Origin: Candidatus Zixiibacteriota bacterium
Lineage (GTDB): Bacteria > Zixibacteria > MSB-5A5 > GN15 > JAAZOE01
Direction: 5' to 3'
Length of the DNA stretch: 64,000 nt
NCBI GenBank assembly: GCA_023138975.1
Contig: JAGLON010000006.1
Location: 124,318-188,317 of the forward strand
Shown here: one piece after another, positions 18,707 to 26,802 of the stretch
How the letters are laid out: each line of letters starts with the position of its first letter
Numbering within the stretch: the first letter of the stretch is position 1
Notes under the pieces: model-generated
What the model saw: the letters and a program-made list of their open reading frames with translations, nothing else
The model's database searches: none
What the model was told of the DNA's origin: nothing
Translations under genes and position numbers: made by a program

Positions 18707-19819
18707 CTATTCTGTCAGTCTCAGAGGCATGAGAAGGCAGATATAATCTTCTTTTGAAATATCGGTTGAGTAAATTAATCCGGCTGATACCGGCGTTGAA
18801 AGCTCGAAGATAACTTCGTCGCTCTCAAGTTTATTCAAAATATCATTTACATAGCCGGCATTATATCCGATTTCAATAGTTTCCCCCTTGTATTCACAAA
18901 CCAGATTTTCTTTGGCTTCTCCTCCAACATCACTGTTTGTCGTCGAAAGAACCAACTGATTATTCTTTACGCCGAATTTAACCTGATGGGTAAGCGAATT
19001 TGATAGAATTGAAACGCGCCTTACCGATGATGCTAAATCAGTACGAGCAATAACCATTTTCTTATCCGACTTTTCCGGGATAACTGCTTCGTAGTTGGGA
19101 TATGGACCTTCGATTAAACGGGAGCTGACGACTATATCGTCAAGGTTGAAGACAATACGGTTTTCCTCAAAAATAATCCCAATCTCATCCTTGTCACTGC
19201 TAATAAATTTCGGAATTAAATCAAGAACTTTCGGAGGAATAATAACATCGTCGTTTAAGCCTTTGAGTTTCTTATTTTCAACCGAAACACGGGCCAGGCG
19301 ATGTCCATCAGTAGCGACCATTATCATTTTATCGCCTTTAGTCTGCCATAAAACGCCGTTTAAGGCCGGACGAGTTTCATCGTTACTGCAGGCAAAGGTA
19401 GTACGCTTGATCATATTTATCAATGATTCTGCTTCTACCGTGACCTGTTTTTTAATATTCACTACCGGAAGTTCTGGAAATTCATCAGGCGAAACACCGC
19501 CGAGTTTATAGCTTCCATTAGGAACTTTTAGCTCAATACGATTCGCCGTTCCCTCAAAAGTTACTTCTGATTCAGGCAAATCTTTGACAATATCAAAGAG
19601 CATCCGTCCCGGTATAACCGCAGAACCTTTCTTTGAAACATCGGCTTCAATAGTCGCCATAATCGTCACATCAAGGTCGGTAGCGGATATTTTCAGCTTC
19701 TTATCAAGACATTCCAATAAAATATTAGAAAGAATAGGTAGGGTTGATTTTGCCGGGACCACTGAAAGCACTGACTGCAAGTAACGGGTAAGCCTTGATT
19801 TCGGAAGCGAGAATTTCAT
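18707..19819 (-). CDS. dnaN: DNA polymerase III sliding clamp (beta subunit)
   Basis: The 370-aa ring-forming processivity clamp of replicative polymerase. Three clamp domains are visible. The N-terminus is KFSLPKSRLTRYLQSVLSVV, the middle has ATDGHRLARVSV, and the C-terminus is YICLLMPLRLTE, which forms the partner-binding pocket. An AAGGAG site precedes the ATG. It lies downstream of dnaA on the same strand, the classical dnaA-dnaN order, with a 289-bp gap that contains origin-like elements. Confidence 0.97.
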   Translation of the reverse strand: MKFSLPKSRLTRYLQSVLSVVPAKSTLPILSNILLECLDKKLKISATDLDVTIMATIEADVSKKGSAVIPGRMLFDIVKDLPESEVTFEGTANRIELKVPNGSYKLGGVSPDEFPELPVVNIKKQVTVEAESLINMIKRTTFACSNDETRPALNGVLWQTKGDKMIMVATDGHRLARVSVENKKLKGLNDDVIIPPKVLDLIPKFISSDKDEIGIIFEENRIVFNLDDIVVSSRLIEGPYPNYEAVIPEKSDKKMVIARTDLASSVRRVSILSNSLTHQVKFGVKNNQLVLSTTNSDVGGEAKENLVCEYKGETIEIGYNAGYVNDILNKLESDEVIFELSTPVSAGLIYSTDISKEDYICLLMPLRLTE

Positions 19820-19883
19820 CGAATACTCCTTAGTAAATTTCTTCTGCTTTATGCTTTATTCACATCTCTTTCTTATTATCCCC

Positions 19884-19933
19884 TTTTATATAATAAAATA
19901 TAATAATAATAAGGGCTGTTAAGATGTGTATAA
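19884..19933 (-). other. Candidate origin unwinding region: DnaA box, GC patch, DnaA-trio, AT tract
   Basis: Read on the minus strand from dnaA toward dnaN: a perfect R2/R4-class DnaA box TTATACACA (plus strand TGTGTATAA, 19925-19933), 7 nt, a short GC patch (19913-19917), then four TTA triplets (19901-19912), whose complement 3'-AAT-5' fits the DnaA-trio rule. An A/T-only tract of 29 nt overall (19884-19912) includes the triplets. This is the order of the basal unwinding system described in Bacillus subtilis. Function is inferred. Confidence 0.6.
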
Positions 19934-20038
19934 CGTGCCTTTAGACTATATAAGCTCCTAGTGCGCGCGGTTTTCCTCTTCCCACTCTAATAAAAATGCT
20001 GTTGAAATCAATGTCAACAATTGTTTTTAACTCCTGTC

Positions 20039-20047
20039 TTTTCCACA
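20039..20047 (+). promoter_or_regulatory. DnaA-box-like site near the 3' end of dnaA
   Basis: TTTTCCACA, one mismatch from the DnaA consensus TTATCCACA, in the dnaA-dnaN spacer about 60 bp past the dnaA stop. An imperfect palindrome TGTTGA...TCAACA lies at 20000-20019. Confidence 0.5.
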
Positions 20048-20108
20048 AGATCACAATTAGACACTTTGTAAACATTTTTACCAAGCGTATAATCACAAGT
20101 TACCAACA

Positions 20109-21491
20109 TCATTTAGTAACGCTCCGCATCAAGGAATCAACGCGTTGTTTGAAGCTATTGTCCGTCTTCATGAGTTTTTCAATTAAGTGACAGGCATGAA
20201 TTACGGTACTGTGGTCCCGGCCGCCAAACTCATCCCCGATAGATTCGAGAGAATTGCTTGTTAAAGTTCGGGAAATAAACATAGCAACTTGACGAGCACG
20301 GGCAATATTTTGCGTCTTCTTTCGCGCCGCCAACATTTCAATATCAATTTCAAAATTGTCAGCCACTTTTTTCTTAATGAAAGAAATTGTCAGAGTCCGC
20401 TTTCGTGTTCTAAATGTATCAGATAACACCCTCTCAGCCATTTCCAGATTTAATTCTTCGCCGCGTAGCGACGCATACGCCAATAGTCGAATTAATGAGC
20501 CCTCAAGCTCTCGGATATTATTGGTAACTGAGTCGGCGATAAAAGAAATAACATCCTCGCCGATAAAGATATTTTCAGTCTCGACTTTGCGTCTGAGGAT
20601 AGCCATCCTTGTCTCAAGATCAGGCGCTTGAATATCGGTTACCAGTCCCCAGGAAAAACGAGATAAAAGTCTCTCTTCCATACCCTTAATATCTTTTGGA
20701 GCGCGATCGGAACTAAGTACAATCTGTTTACCAGCATTATAAAGAGCGTTAAAAGTATGAAAAAACTGCTCCTGAGTAGATTCTTTGCCGGCGAAAAATT
20801 GGGCATCATCAATCAATAAAGCATCGACATTACGATACAGATTGATAAAATCGTTAGTCTTATTGGAGGAAATTGAATCAATAAAATCAGACGTAAACTT
20901 TTCCGAAGTAGCGTAAATAACCTGTTTACGTGAATTGTTATTTACGATAAAATGACCGATTGCCTGCAACAGGTGCGTTTTGCCGAGCCCAACTCCACCG
21001 TAGATATAAAGCGGGTTATATTTAGTCTTCCCGGGAGCCTCGGCTACCGCAAGCGATGCGGCGTACGAAAATTGGTTAAAGTTTCCCACCACGAGATTAT
21101 CGAATGTGTATCTATTATTTAACATCCCATCATGGATCTTCGGCCTTACCGTTTCAACCGGTATCGCAGAAGAAATCTGCGGCGTAACACTTTCCGATTG
21201 GGAATTAAAATCCAACTCTGTCTGATTTAGCCCATCCTTATTTACACAAAAACTGAATGGGATCTCATTTCCGCAAGATTGAGTCAGAGCCTCGTCGATC
21301 AGTTCGGCATAATGCTCTTCAATCCATTCGGCTACAAACTGGTTTGGGACATTTATTTTAATCCCCCCATTTCCGTCCGAAGTGCCACTGGTATGTCTGA
21401 GCCAGGTAGCGAAAGATTGCTTTCTTATACGATGCGAAATATACTGAAGACAATCATTCCAGACCTTCCCATGGTCGCCAATGGTTGACAT
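20109..21491 (-). CDS. dnaA: Chromosomal replication initiator protein DnaA
   Basis: 460-aa AAA+ initiator. Domain I (1-85) opens VWNDCLQYISHRIRKQSFATWL. After a linker, YTFDNLVVGNFNQFSYAAS begins the AAA+ domain, with Walker A GGVGLGKTH, Walker B ALLIDDAQF and sensor-type LLSRFSWGL. The C-terminal DNA-binding domain has the helix-turn-helix FGGRDHSTVIHACHLIE. GAGGGG lies upstream of the ATG. DnaA-box-like sites occur on both sides of the gene, consistent with autoregulation and origin function. Confidence 0.97.
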   Translation of the reverse strand: MSTIGDHGKVWNDCLQYISHRIRKQSFATWLRHTSGTSDGNGGIKINVPNQFVAEWIEEHYAELIDEALTQSCGNEIPFSFCVNKDGLNQTELDFNSQSESVTPQISSAIPVETVRPKIHDGMLNNRYTFDNLVVGNFNQFSYAASLAVAEAPGKTKYNPLYIYGGVGLGKTHLLQAIGHFIVNNNSRKQVIYATSEKFTSDFIDSISSNKTNDFINLYRNVDALLIDDAQFFAGKESTQEQFFHTFNALYNAGKQIVLSSDRAPKDIKGMEERLLSRFSWGLVTDIQAPDLETRMAILRRKVETENIFIGEDVISFIADSVTNNIRELEGSLIRLLAYASLRGEELNLEMAERVLSDTFRTRKRTLTISFIKKKVADNFEIDIEMLAARKKTQNIARARQVAMFISRTLTSNSLESIGDEFGGRDHSTVIHACHLIEKLMKTDNSFKQRVDSLMRSVTK

Positions 21492-22128
21492 AAAGTCTTA
21501 CCCCTCAATATAAATGTTTTCCACAACCCCTGTTGACAACCCTGAAGCCCTAATACAATGCATGTCAACGAGTTGAAGGGGTTATTAATTTTTAGGATAG
21601 AATTATCCACAAATTAGTCATTATAAAGCTGACCCCAAGGTATTGAATGATAACAAACTAAAATCCCTGCAATAAGTTATCAACGTTTTGTTAACATGTT
21701 ATCTTTCATTGAGTTCCGATATTAAAATAGCTGGATATTGGTAAACTGTCAAGAGGTCATTATATATTTAAAATTGCTATTTTGTAATCGTGTAATTGAT
21801 ATCAGGTTGTGAGCACAGTTTTTTTTACCCAGATATCCTGTGCTCAGAATAAATCTTATTTTTAAAAACAACTCACATCTAAACGACCAATTCTCAAACG
21901 GTAACCGCAGTTATACTAATTACCCTAAAATATCGGCACTACCCTGCAAACACCCTAAAAATGGAGGTTTTTTTGCTTTTGATGTCAATTAGAATGCGAT
22001 ACGAAGAGGTAACATCACCAGCAACACCAGAAAAATACTATTGAGGTGATAAATTTATATAAAAGCTGTTAAGTTGATCGGCCCCGGGTATAAATCCGGG
22101 GCCGATGCATTAGCTTATTATAATATAT
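21492..22128. other. Region upstream of dnaA with DnaA boxes, probable part of oriC
   Basis: 637 bp, AT-rich and non-coding. It holds a perfect DnaA box TTATCCACA (21603-21611), TTTTCCACA (21517-21525) and a weaker TTATCAACG (21677-21685). A 9-bp stem hairpin TGAGCACAG/CTGTGCTCA lies at 21810-21846, with eight T inside the loop. With the dnaA-dnaN spacer it would form a bipartite origin, and the dnaA promoter must also lie here. Genes left (dnaA, dnaN) and right (pth operon) run away from it, though Rrf2 does not. Confidence 0.55.
22079..22104 (-). terminator. Hairpin downstream of the Rrf2 gene
   Basis: A nearly perfect CGGCCCCGG / CCGGGGCCG stem (9 bp, 8-nt loop). It lies 24 bp past the stop codon of the leftward regulator. 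It lacks a T tract, so it may be a processing or protective hairpin rather than a full intrinsic terminator. Confidence 0.5.
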
Positions 22129-22539
22129 TTACTTTTTCTTACCTTTTTTTCCCCTGAGGTCGGTCAGAGACACTTTGGCAAACTCTGCCTTCATGGCCTC
22201 CTGTGCCTTCTTGTAAACTGCTACTAGCTTGCAATCGGGCTCTTTTTTACAGTCGATCGGACCCTTGAGACAGTCATAGAGAAAAATAGTTCCCTGAATG
22301 GCTTCCAGGATTTCCAGTAATTTGATTTTTTCCGGAGGGCGAGACAGTCTCACACCGCCGCCGTATCCTCTTACAGAGCGAACCAGGCCGGCACGCGAAA
22401 GGTCGGACAGGATCTGAGGCAGGAATTTTCCAGGAATTTCTTGAGCCAGAGCTATTTTTTCCGATGTGGAAAAATTGTCCTTTGACTCAGATAGTTGCCA
22501 TAAAGCTCTGATGGCATACTCAGTACGATTGTTAATCAC
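22129..22539 (-). CDS. Rrf2-family transcription regulator, probable Fe-S sensor
   Basis: 136 aa. Winged helix at the N-terminus (NNRTEYAIRALWQLSE, IPGKFLPQILSDLSRAGLV, RGYGGGVRLSRPP) as in IscR, NsrR and RsrR. Three cysteines in DCLKGPIDCKKEPDCKL (C-x6-C-x5-C) occupy the cluster-binding loop, so iron-sulfur sensing is likely. It ends in a Lys-rich tail. Regulation is probably autogenous: palindromes lie 60-85 bp upstream of the ATG. Targets are unknown; IscR-like iron-sulfur genes are not in the window. Confidence 0.88.
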   Translation of the reverse strand: MINNRTEYAIRALWQLSESKDNFSTSEKIALAQEIPGKFLPQILSDLSRAGLVRSVRGYGGGVRLSRPPEKIKLLEILEAIQGTIFLYDCLKGPIDCKKEPDCKLVAVYKKAQEAMKAEFAKVSLTDLRGKKGKKK

Positions 22540-22907
22540 GATATCTCCTCTGCTGTTGTATTAAGGGGTTTATGAAAATTATTCTCTATCATTACTCTAA
22601 GGGGTCGCTACCCTTAAGTAGCGATTATTATTACGGAGAGCCCCTTTTTTCTCCCAATTCAATATGTCAGTATGTTGCTCAGACACATTATCATAACTGA
22701 CAAAATATGACAAAAATGTTCATTAGTAAAGGATATTCTTTGTTTTTATCATATTTATTAGCAAAATAAACGCATTTTAGAATAAATCAACACATAAATA
22801 CTAAAAAAGAGCGGTTTTCTTTAATTATTCCTATTAAAATCGCCTTGACATTTAAAAGAGATTGCCTAAATTGTCGTTTCGCCGGTGTTTACTCCGCGAG
22901 GTGATAG
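22540..22907. other. Divergent spacer between the Rrf2 gene and the pth operon
   Basis: A 368-bp AT-rich non-coding spacer. Besides the palindromes near 22600 it ends with CCTTGACATTTAAAAGAGATTGCCTAAATTG (22842-22873), containing a perfect -35 TTGACA at 22844-22849 with no clear -10. That is a candidate promoter for the ribosomal protein operon. Confidence 0.4.
22598..22624. promoter_or_regulatory. Overlapping inverted repeats upstream of the Rrf2 gene
   Basis: Two alternative palindromes share bases: TAAGGG-N7-CCCTTA (22598-22616) and TCGCTA-N8-TAGCGA (22605-22624). They lie 59-85 bp upstream of the regulator start and are candidate operators or mutually exclusive RNA hairpins. Confidence 0.45.
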
Positions 22908-23486
22908 TTGGTTAAGATAATATGTGGTCTCGGTAATACCGGAGACCGCTACCGACATACCCGGCATAATCTGGGTTTCGATGTAATCGAACACCTGCTT
23001 GAGCGAGTTGATATTGCCGAATCCGGTTCGGGGCGTTGGTTTGACTACCATAGAGTCGTATCGGATAGCAGCAATATATTTCTTGTACTGCCGACGACAT
23101 ATGTCAATCGCTCCGGACGGGCGGTTGCTGAGGCGTTGGAAGTATTTAATGTGGAGTTATCGGAGTTCTTTGTCATCGTCGATGATTTTAATCTTTCTTT
23201 GGGAAAGATTCGTTTGCGCAAGTCCGGTTCGGCCGGAGGTCACAACGGTTTATCCTCTATAATTGAGGAGCTTGATTCGTTTGATTTCCCCCGCCTGCGA
23301 TGCGGAATTGGTCCTCTGCCTGAGATCTGTCTGGAGGATTCTGAAAACATCCCGGAATTTGTTCTTGGCGGATTCACTGCCGAGGAAAGTAAAATAGTCG
23401 ATACTATGATAGAGAGTTCGGTTGAAGCTACTTTGGAATATTTTTCCAACGGCTTTGATGCGGCGATAAAAAAGTTAATAATTTAG
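22908..23486 (+). CDS. pth: Peptidyl-tRNA hydrolase
   Basis: 192 aa, releases tRNA from stalled peptidyl-tRNA. Family signatures are GLGNTGDRYRHTRHNLGFDV (catalytic His in RHNLG; the usual GNPG is GNTG), PTTYVNRSG (usually KPxTFMNxSG), the DDFNLSLGKIRLR region with its Asp, and SGSAGGHNGLSSI with the substrate-contacting Asn. The start is TTG at 22908 with GAGG 6 bp before it; no in-frame ATG fits. It heads the operon pth-rpsF-rpsR-DUF2232-rplI-DUF151. Confidence 0.93.
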   Translation: MVKIICGLGNTGDRYRHTRHNLGFDVIEHLLERVDIAESGSGRWFDYHRVVSDSSNIFLVLPTTYVNRSGRAVAEALEVFNVELSEFFVIVDDFNLSLGKIRLRKSGSAGGHNGLSSIIEELDSFDFPRLRCGIGPLPEICLEDSENIPEFVLGGFTAEESKIVDTMIESSVEATLEYFSNGFDAAIKKLII

Positions 23487-23495
23487 AAGCTAACC

Positions 23496-23520
23496 CTACT
23501 CCGGAAAATTAGTTCCGGGG
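23496..23520 (+). promoter_or_regulatory. Hairpin just upstream of rpsF
   Basis: Stem CCGGAA / TTCCGG (23501-23506, 23513-23518) with 6-nt loop, 32 bp before the rpsF ATG. No T run follows, so it is not a terminator. It could be the S6:S18 autoregulatory RNA element known upstream of rpsF in many bacteria, but I could not confirm the conserved CCG bulge. Confidence 0.3.
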
Positions 23521-23550
23521 TCAACCTCAATGTCCGAAGGGAGAGCGTAT

Positions 23551-24129
23551 ATGCCCATATACGATACCACCTTTGTATTAAACCCCCAACTCGAAGAAGC
23601 CGGAATGGAAAGCCGAATTAAGGAAGTTGTCGATTTAATCGGCTCCAACGGCGGCAAGTTAGTCACCGAGAACCGTATCGGGATGCGTCGTCTTGCTTAT
23701 GAAATCAAGAAACTGACTCAGGGGTACTATGTCAGCATGGTTTATGACGGTAATGGTGATCTGGTAAACGAAATTGAACGCCGTTTCCGTCTTGATGAAA
23801 ACTGCCTCCGCTTCCTAACCTGTATTTATCAGGAAGTAACCAATGTCATGGAAGGCCGCCCTTCTCGCGATGAGCACGAGAACAAGTATCGGGGTCGTTC
23901 CTATCGCGATAGATCCGATAGGGATAGATCCGACAGAGATAGACCCGACAGAGATAGACCCGATCGTGGTAGATCTGATAGGGTTAAACCGGTCGAAGCT
24001 AAAAAAGAAGAAGCAAAACCGGCCGAAGAAAAACCGATTGAGACTAAACCGGTTGAGGATGCGCCAGCCAAAGAAGCCCCAGTTGTCGATAAGCCGGCTG
24101 AAGCTCCTAAGGCTAAGGAAGGCGAATAG
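23551..24129 (+). CDS. rpsF: 30S ribosomal protein S6 with long charged C-terminal tail
   Basis: The S6 core (residues 1 to about 98) begins MPIYDTTFVLNPQLEEAGM and includes VTENRIGMRRLAYEIKKLTQ and YVSMVYDG. The ATG at 23551 has AGGGAG 7 bp before it and gives the family's normal start; an in-frame ATG at 23530 would add 7 residues. After the core comes a tail of about 90 residues, first Arg/Asp/Ser repeats (RDRSDRDRSDRDRPDR), then Lys/Pro/Glu/Ala repeats (KPVEAKKEEAKPAEE). Total 192 aa against about 95-135 usual. The tail is probably disordered. Confidence 0.95.
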   Translation: MPIYDTTFVLNPQLEEAGMESRIKEVVDLIGSNGGKLVTENRIGMRRLAYEIKKLTQGYYVSMVYDGNGDLVNEIERRFRLDENCLRFLTCIYQEVTNVMEGRPSRDEHENKYRGRSYRDRSDRDRSDRDRPDRDRPDRGRSDRVKPVEAKKEEAKPAEEKPIETKPVEDAPAKEAPVVDKPAEAPKAKEGE

Positions 24130-24178
24130 TTTTCATTGAATTAAACCTGAAATTGTTTAAATAAGAAGTGAGATAAAT

Positions 24179-24436
24179 ATGGCGTTTAATAAAAAGAAAA
24201 AATCAAAGTTTGGTGATAAGAGACGGAAACGGCACTGCCGTTTTTGCGAGAACCACATCGATGTTGTTGATTTTCGTGACGACAGACTCCTTCGCCGGTT
24301 TGTCACCGAGCGTGGGAAAATAATTCCCCGTCGTATTTCGGGAACCTGCGCTCGCCATCAGCGGACGCTGACTACGTCGATAAAGCGAGCCCGTCATCTG
24401 GCGATTATGCCGTTTGTAGCGGAAACCTTTAAGTAG
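24179..24436 (+). CDS. rpsR: 30S ribosomal protein S18
   Basis: 85 aa. The N-terminus is Lys/Arg-rich, and the core RDDRLLRRFVTERGKIIPRR and SGTCARHQRTLTTSIKRARH is standard. It retains CRFC and a CARH pair, the zinc-binding (C+) form. It lies 49 bp after rpsF, its binding partner on the 30S platform. Confidence 0.97.
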   Translation: MAFNKKKKSKFGDKRRKRHCRFCENHIDVVDFRDDRLLRRFVTERGKIIPRRISGTCARHQRTLTTSIKRARHLAIMPFVAETFK

Positions 24437-24454
24437 AAAACGGGATATCCGGTG

Positions 24455-25393
24455 ATGCATTCCCGACAAACCATACCGTCGATGGCGGCCATATTGATAG
24501 TTAGCATCGCGTTTTGGAGCAATCTGCCGTTAGTTAATTACGTTTGCCTCAATATTATGATGCTGTTTGTCATGCTGTCAGTGATTGAGCGGAAATTCTG
24601 GATAATACTCGGAGCTTCGCTTATAGCGATAGTTCTGACGTCAATTCTGGATACTGGTTACAACGGGAATATCGGCGCATTTTTGGGACTGCTTACTTTC
24701 GGAGTTGTTTCTCCGGCAATTGTAGCAGTCATTATTAACTCCGGCCGAAAAGCCGGTCTTGCCTATGGCGCCGGCGCTCTGATTATTGCTGCCGTGTCTG
24801 TTTTTGGATACATACAGGGTATGCAGGAAATACATGCTTTCATTGATACTAGCCGTGATATAGCCTTGCGCTATACCGAGGTGCAATTACAAACCGCCGG
24901 ATTCGGCGCGGAAAGAATTGCCGAAGCTAAAGATGAGATGGAGTATATCGGGCGTCTAATGAAAAGGTTTGCCCCGGGATTTTTGATTCTAACCGGAATC
25001 AGTCATTTATTTATTCAGCTGCTTTGTGTAGAGTGGTATTATATGCGACGCGACAGCTATTTTCCCGGATTCGGAAACTTTACTTACTGGAAAACACCGG
25101 AATACCTGTTATATATATTGGGTGCTGGTCTTTTAATCCGGCTTTTCTCAGGCGGTTATATAGAAATCGCGGTAGATAATTTTCTGCTCATTTTTTCGGT
25201 TGTCTATGGCGTTTGCGGATTGTCCTTATTGGAATATCTGCTGCGCAAACTCAAACTACCGCTGTATATTAAAATAGTGTTTTATGTTGGATTGACTCTC
25301 AGCGCTTTGGGGGGGTATCTAATTACTGTTATTGCCGGAGTATTCGATAGTTATTTTGATTATCGTAAAGTAAAAGCTCACACCCTGGGTTAG
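24455..25393 (+). CDS. DUF2232 multi-pass membrane protein
   Basis: About 312 aa with around eight membrane helices and a central amphipathic section (GAERIAEAKDEMEYIGRLMKR). The layout resembles YybS/DUF2232 proteins, which in many genomes sit between rpsR and rplI. Function is not established; some annotations suggest a transporter-like role. GTG at 24452 immediately precedes the ATG used here and could also start it. It lies 18 bp after rpsR. Confidence 0.78.
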   Translation: MHSRQTIPSMAAILIVSIAFWSNLPLVNYVCLNIMMLFVMLSVIERKFWIILGASLIAIVLTSILDTGYNGNIGAFLGLLTFGVVSPAIVAVIINSGRKAGLAYGAGALIIAAVSVFGYIQGMQEIHAFIDTSRDIALRYTEVQLQTAGFGAERIAEAKDEMEYIGRLMKRFAPGFLILTGISHLFIQLLCVEWYYMRRDSYFPGFGNFTYWKTPEYLLYILGAGLLIRLFSGGYIEIAVDNFLLIFSVVYGVCGLSLLEYLLRKLKLPLYIKIVFYVGLTLSALGGYLITVIAGVFDSYFDYRKVKAHTLG

Positions 25394-25419
25394 AAAAATA
25401 TTGAAAGGAAATAGATGTC

Positions 25420-25866
25420 ATGAAAGTTATTTTGACAGACGATGTGGTCAATGTCGGTGAATGCGGACAAACGGTCAAAGTAAAGACCGGGTATGCCCGT
25501 AATTTCCTGATTCCGCACAATCTGGCCATTCCGGCCACGAAAGGGAATCTGAAAGCAATCGACAACGTGAAGAAGGAAAAAGAACTGCGCGACAAGAAGC
25601 GTCTCCGTGGAGCTGAGAAAATTTGCAGCAGCCTTGAGAAACTGTCTTTGACCACAGAGCTGGTGGTTGGGGAAGATGATCGGGTTTTTGGCTCGGTGAC
25701 TTCGCACGCCATCGCCGATCTTATTAAAGAGGCGGGATGTGAAGTAGAACGACGCTGGATTGAACTTGATGAGCCGATTAAGGCATTGGGCGTTTATACG
25801 ATTAAGGTTAAAGTCGAAAAAGATGCCGTAGCCAACGTCAAGCTGCTCGTTGAAAAGAAAGCCTGA
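25420..25866 (+). CDS. rplI: 50S ribosomal protein L9
   Basis: 148 aa, normal length. The N-terminal domain has the L9 signature (MKVILTDDVVNVGECGQTVK, GYARNFLIPHNLAIPAT). A long connecting helix (NVKKEKELRDKKRLRGAEK) and the C-terminal RNA-binding domain (GSVTSHAIADLI) follow. GAAAGG lies upstream. The stop is 3 bp from the next start. Confidence 0.97.
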   Translation: MKVILTDDVVNVGECGQTVKVKTGYARNFLIPHNLAIPATKGNLKAIDNVKKEKELRDKKRLRGAEKICSSLEKLSLTTELVVGEDDRVFGSVTSHAIADLIKEAGCEVERRWIELDEPIKALGVYTIKVKVEKDAVANVKLLVEKKA

Positions 25867-25869
25867 TAA

Positions 25870-26376
25870 ATGGGTATGGTTGAAATACAGATCGATGGTC
25901 TGGCCATGGACCTCGTTTCCAATTCCCCGGTGGTGGTGTTGGCCTCCAAGGAGCTCAACAAAGTACTGCCGATTTGGATTGGGCACAATGAGGCCTGGGC
26001 GATTGCGATGGAAATCTCCGGGCTTGGATCCAAACGACCACTGACGCACGATCTGTTTAAAAACGCGATTCTGGCTATGGGCGGAACCGTCGAGAAGGTT
26101 GAAATCACCGGTTTGAAAGAGCAGACCTTTTTCGCGCGTCTGCATATTCTTATCGATGATAAACATATCGAACTTGATGCGCGCCCTTCGGATTCTATCG
26201 CTATGGCGTTGAAGGCGAAATGCCCTATTTTCGTAAATGAGGATTTGTTTATTACGCACGAAGAGGATCCTGATACACCCGTGGAAAAACAGATGCCCCA
26301 GTCTGGCCCTCCGGAATCATTGGCCGACCGACTCAAGAAAATCGACCCGGAAGATTTCGGCAAGTATTCGCTGTAA
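25870..26376 (+). CDS. Bifunctional-nuclease-domain (DUF151) protein
   Basis: 168 aa. The BFN/DUF151 domain covers about residues 1-130: VEIQIDGLAMD, VVVLASKELNKVLPIWIG, ARLHILIDDKHIELDARPSD and SIAMALKAKCPIFVNEDLF. The C-terminus often carries a UVR-like motif; here it is SLADRLKKIDPEDFGKYSL. Plant and archaeal members have been reported to have nuclease activity, but the bacterial role is unclear. It is the last gene of the operon, starting 3 bp after rplI. Confidence 0.88.
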   Translation: MGMVEIQIDGLAMDLVSNSPVVVLASKELNKVLPIWIGHNEAWAIAMEISGLGSKRPLTHDLFKNAILAMGGTVEKVEITGLKEQTFFARLHILIDDKHIELDARPSDSIAMALKAKCPIFVNEDLFITHEEDPDTPVEKQMPQSGPPESLADRLKKIDPEDFGKYSL

Positions 26377-26408
26377 TTTTCGGGCCAGAGGCTGCAAGCA
26401 ATAAATAA

Positions 26409-26442
26409 AAAAGCAGGAGTTTATACGCTCCTGCTTTTTTTT
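26409..26442 (+). terminator. Terminator of the pth-rplI operon
   Basis: AGCAGGAG / CTCCTGCT stem around a short TTTATACG loop, followed by eight T. It lies 35 bp past the last stop. Confidence 0.93.
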
Positions 26443-26802
26443 GCAGATTTTTCAATTGAGAACAACACTATTACGAAGATTCACCCAAGAATTCGAAAAC
26501 TACTTAACTGTTTTATTGCAATGAAATTGCGTTAACACACCTCCCGCCCTCAGAGCAGGACTATAGCCTTTACTTCCTCTCTCTAGAGGGGACCGAAACC
26601 ATGATATTTGAATTTATTAATCATTTGAGATGTCACAATCACCAGATGGTACCTTATAAAAAGATACGATAGCCAATCTTCAGCAGTTAAAGTCAACGAT
26701 AAAATCCCCTCTAGGAGAGGGGTGCCCGACAGGGTGGGGTGTGTATTTTGTTCAATTAATTCGAATCTTATGTAAAACTTTAACACCCGTCGGCTATTAA
26801 GA
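26443..26802. repeat. Intergenic repeats between converging genes
   Basis: Non-coding. It carries one copy of the dispersed motif GGCTATAGTCCTGC on the minus strand (26555-26568), and a CCCTCT...AGAGGGG pair: CTAGAGGGG at 26583-26591 against CCCCTCTAG at 26706-26714, followed by a local palindrome CCCCTCTAGGAGAGGGG at 26706-26722. The latter leads into GTGCCCGACAGGGTGGGGTG, a type of repeat often seen near mobile elements. Confidence 0.55.

Noticed and set aside
23905..23990. Short tandem repeats considered as a non-coding satellite
   Set aside because: They are in frame inside rpsF and encode its Arg/Asp-rich tail.
25390..26259. Long antisense open frame (289 codons) across rplI and the DUF151 gene
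   Set aside because: It lies opposite two well-conserved genes and has no ribosome site, domain or plausible composition; it mirrors codon bias of the true genes.
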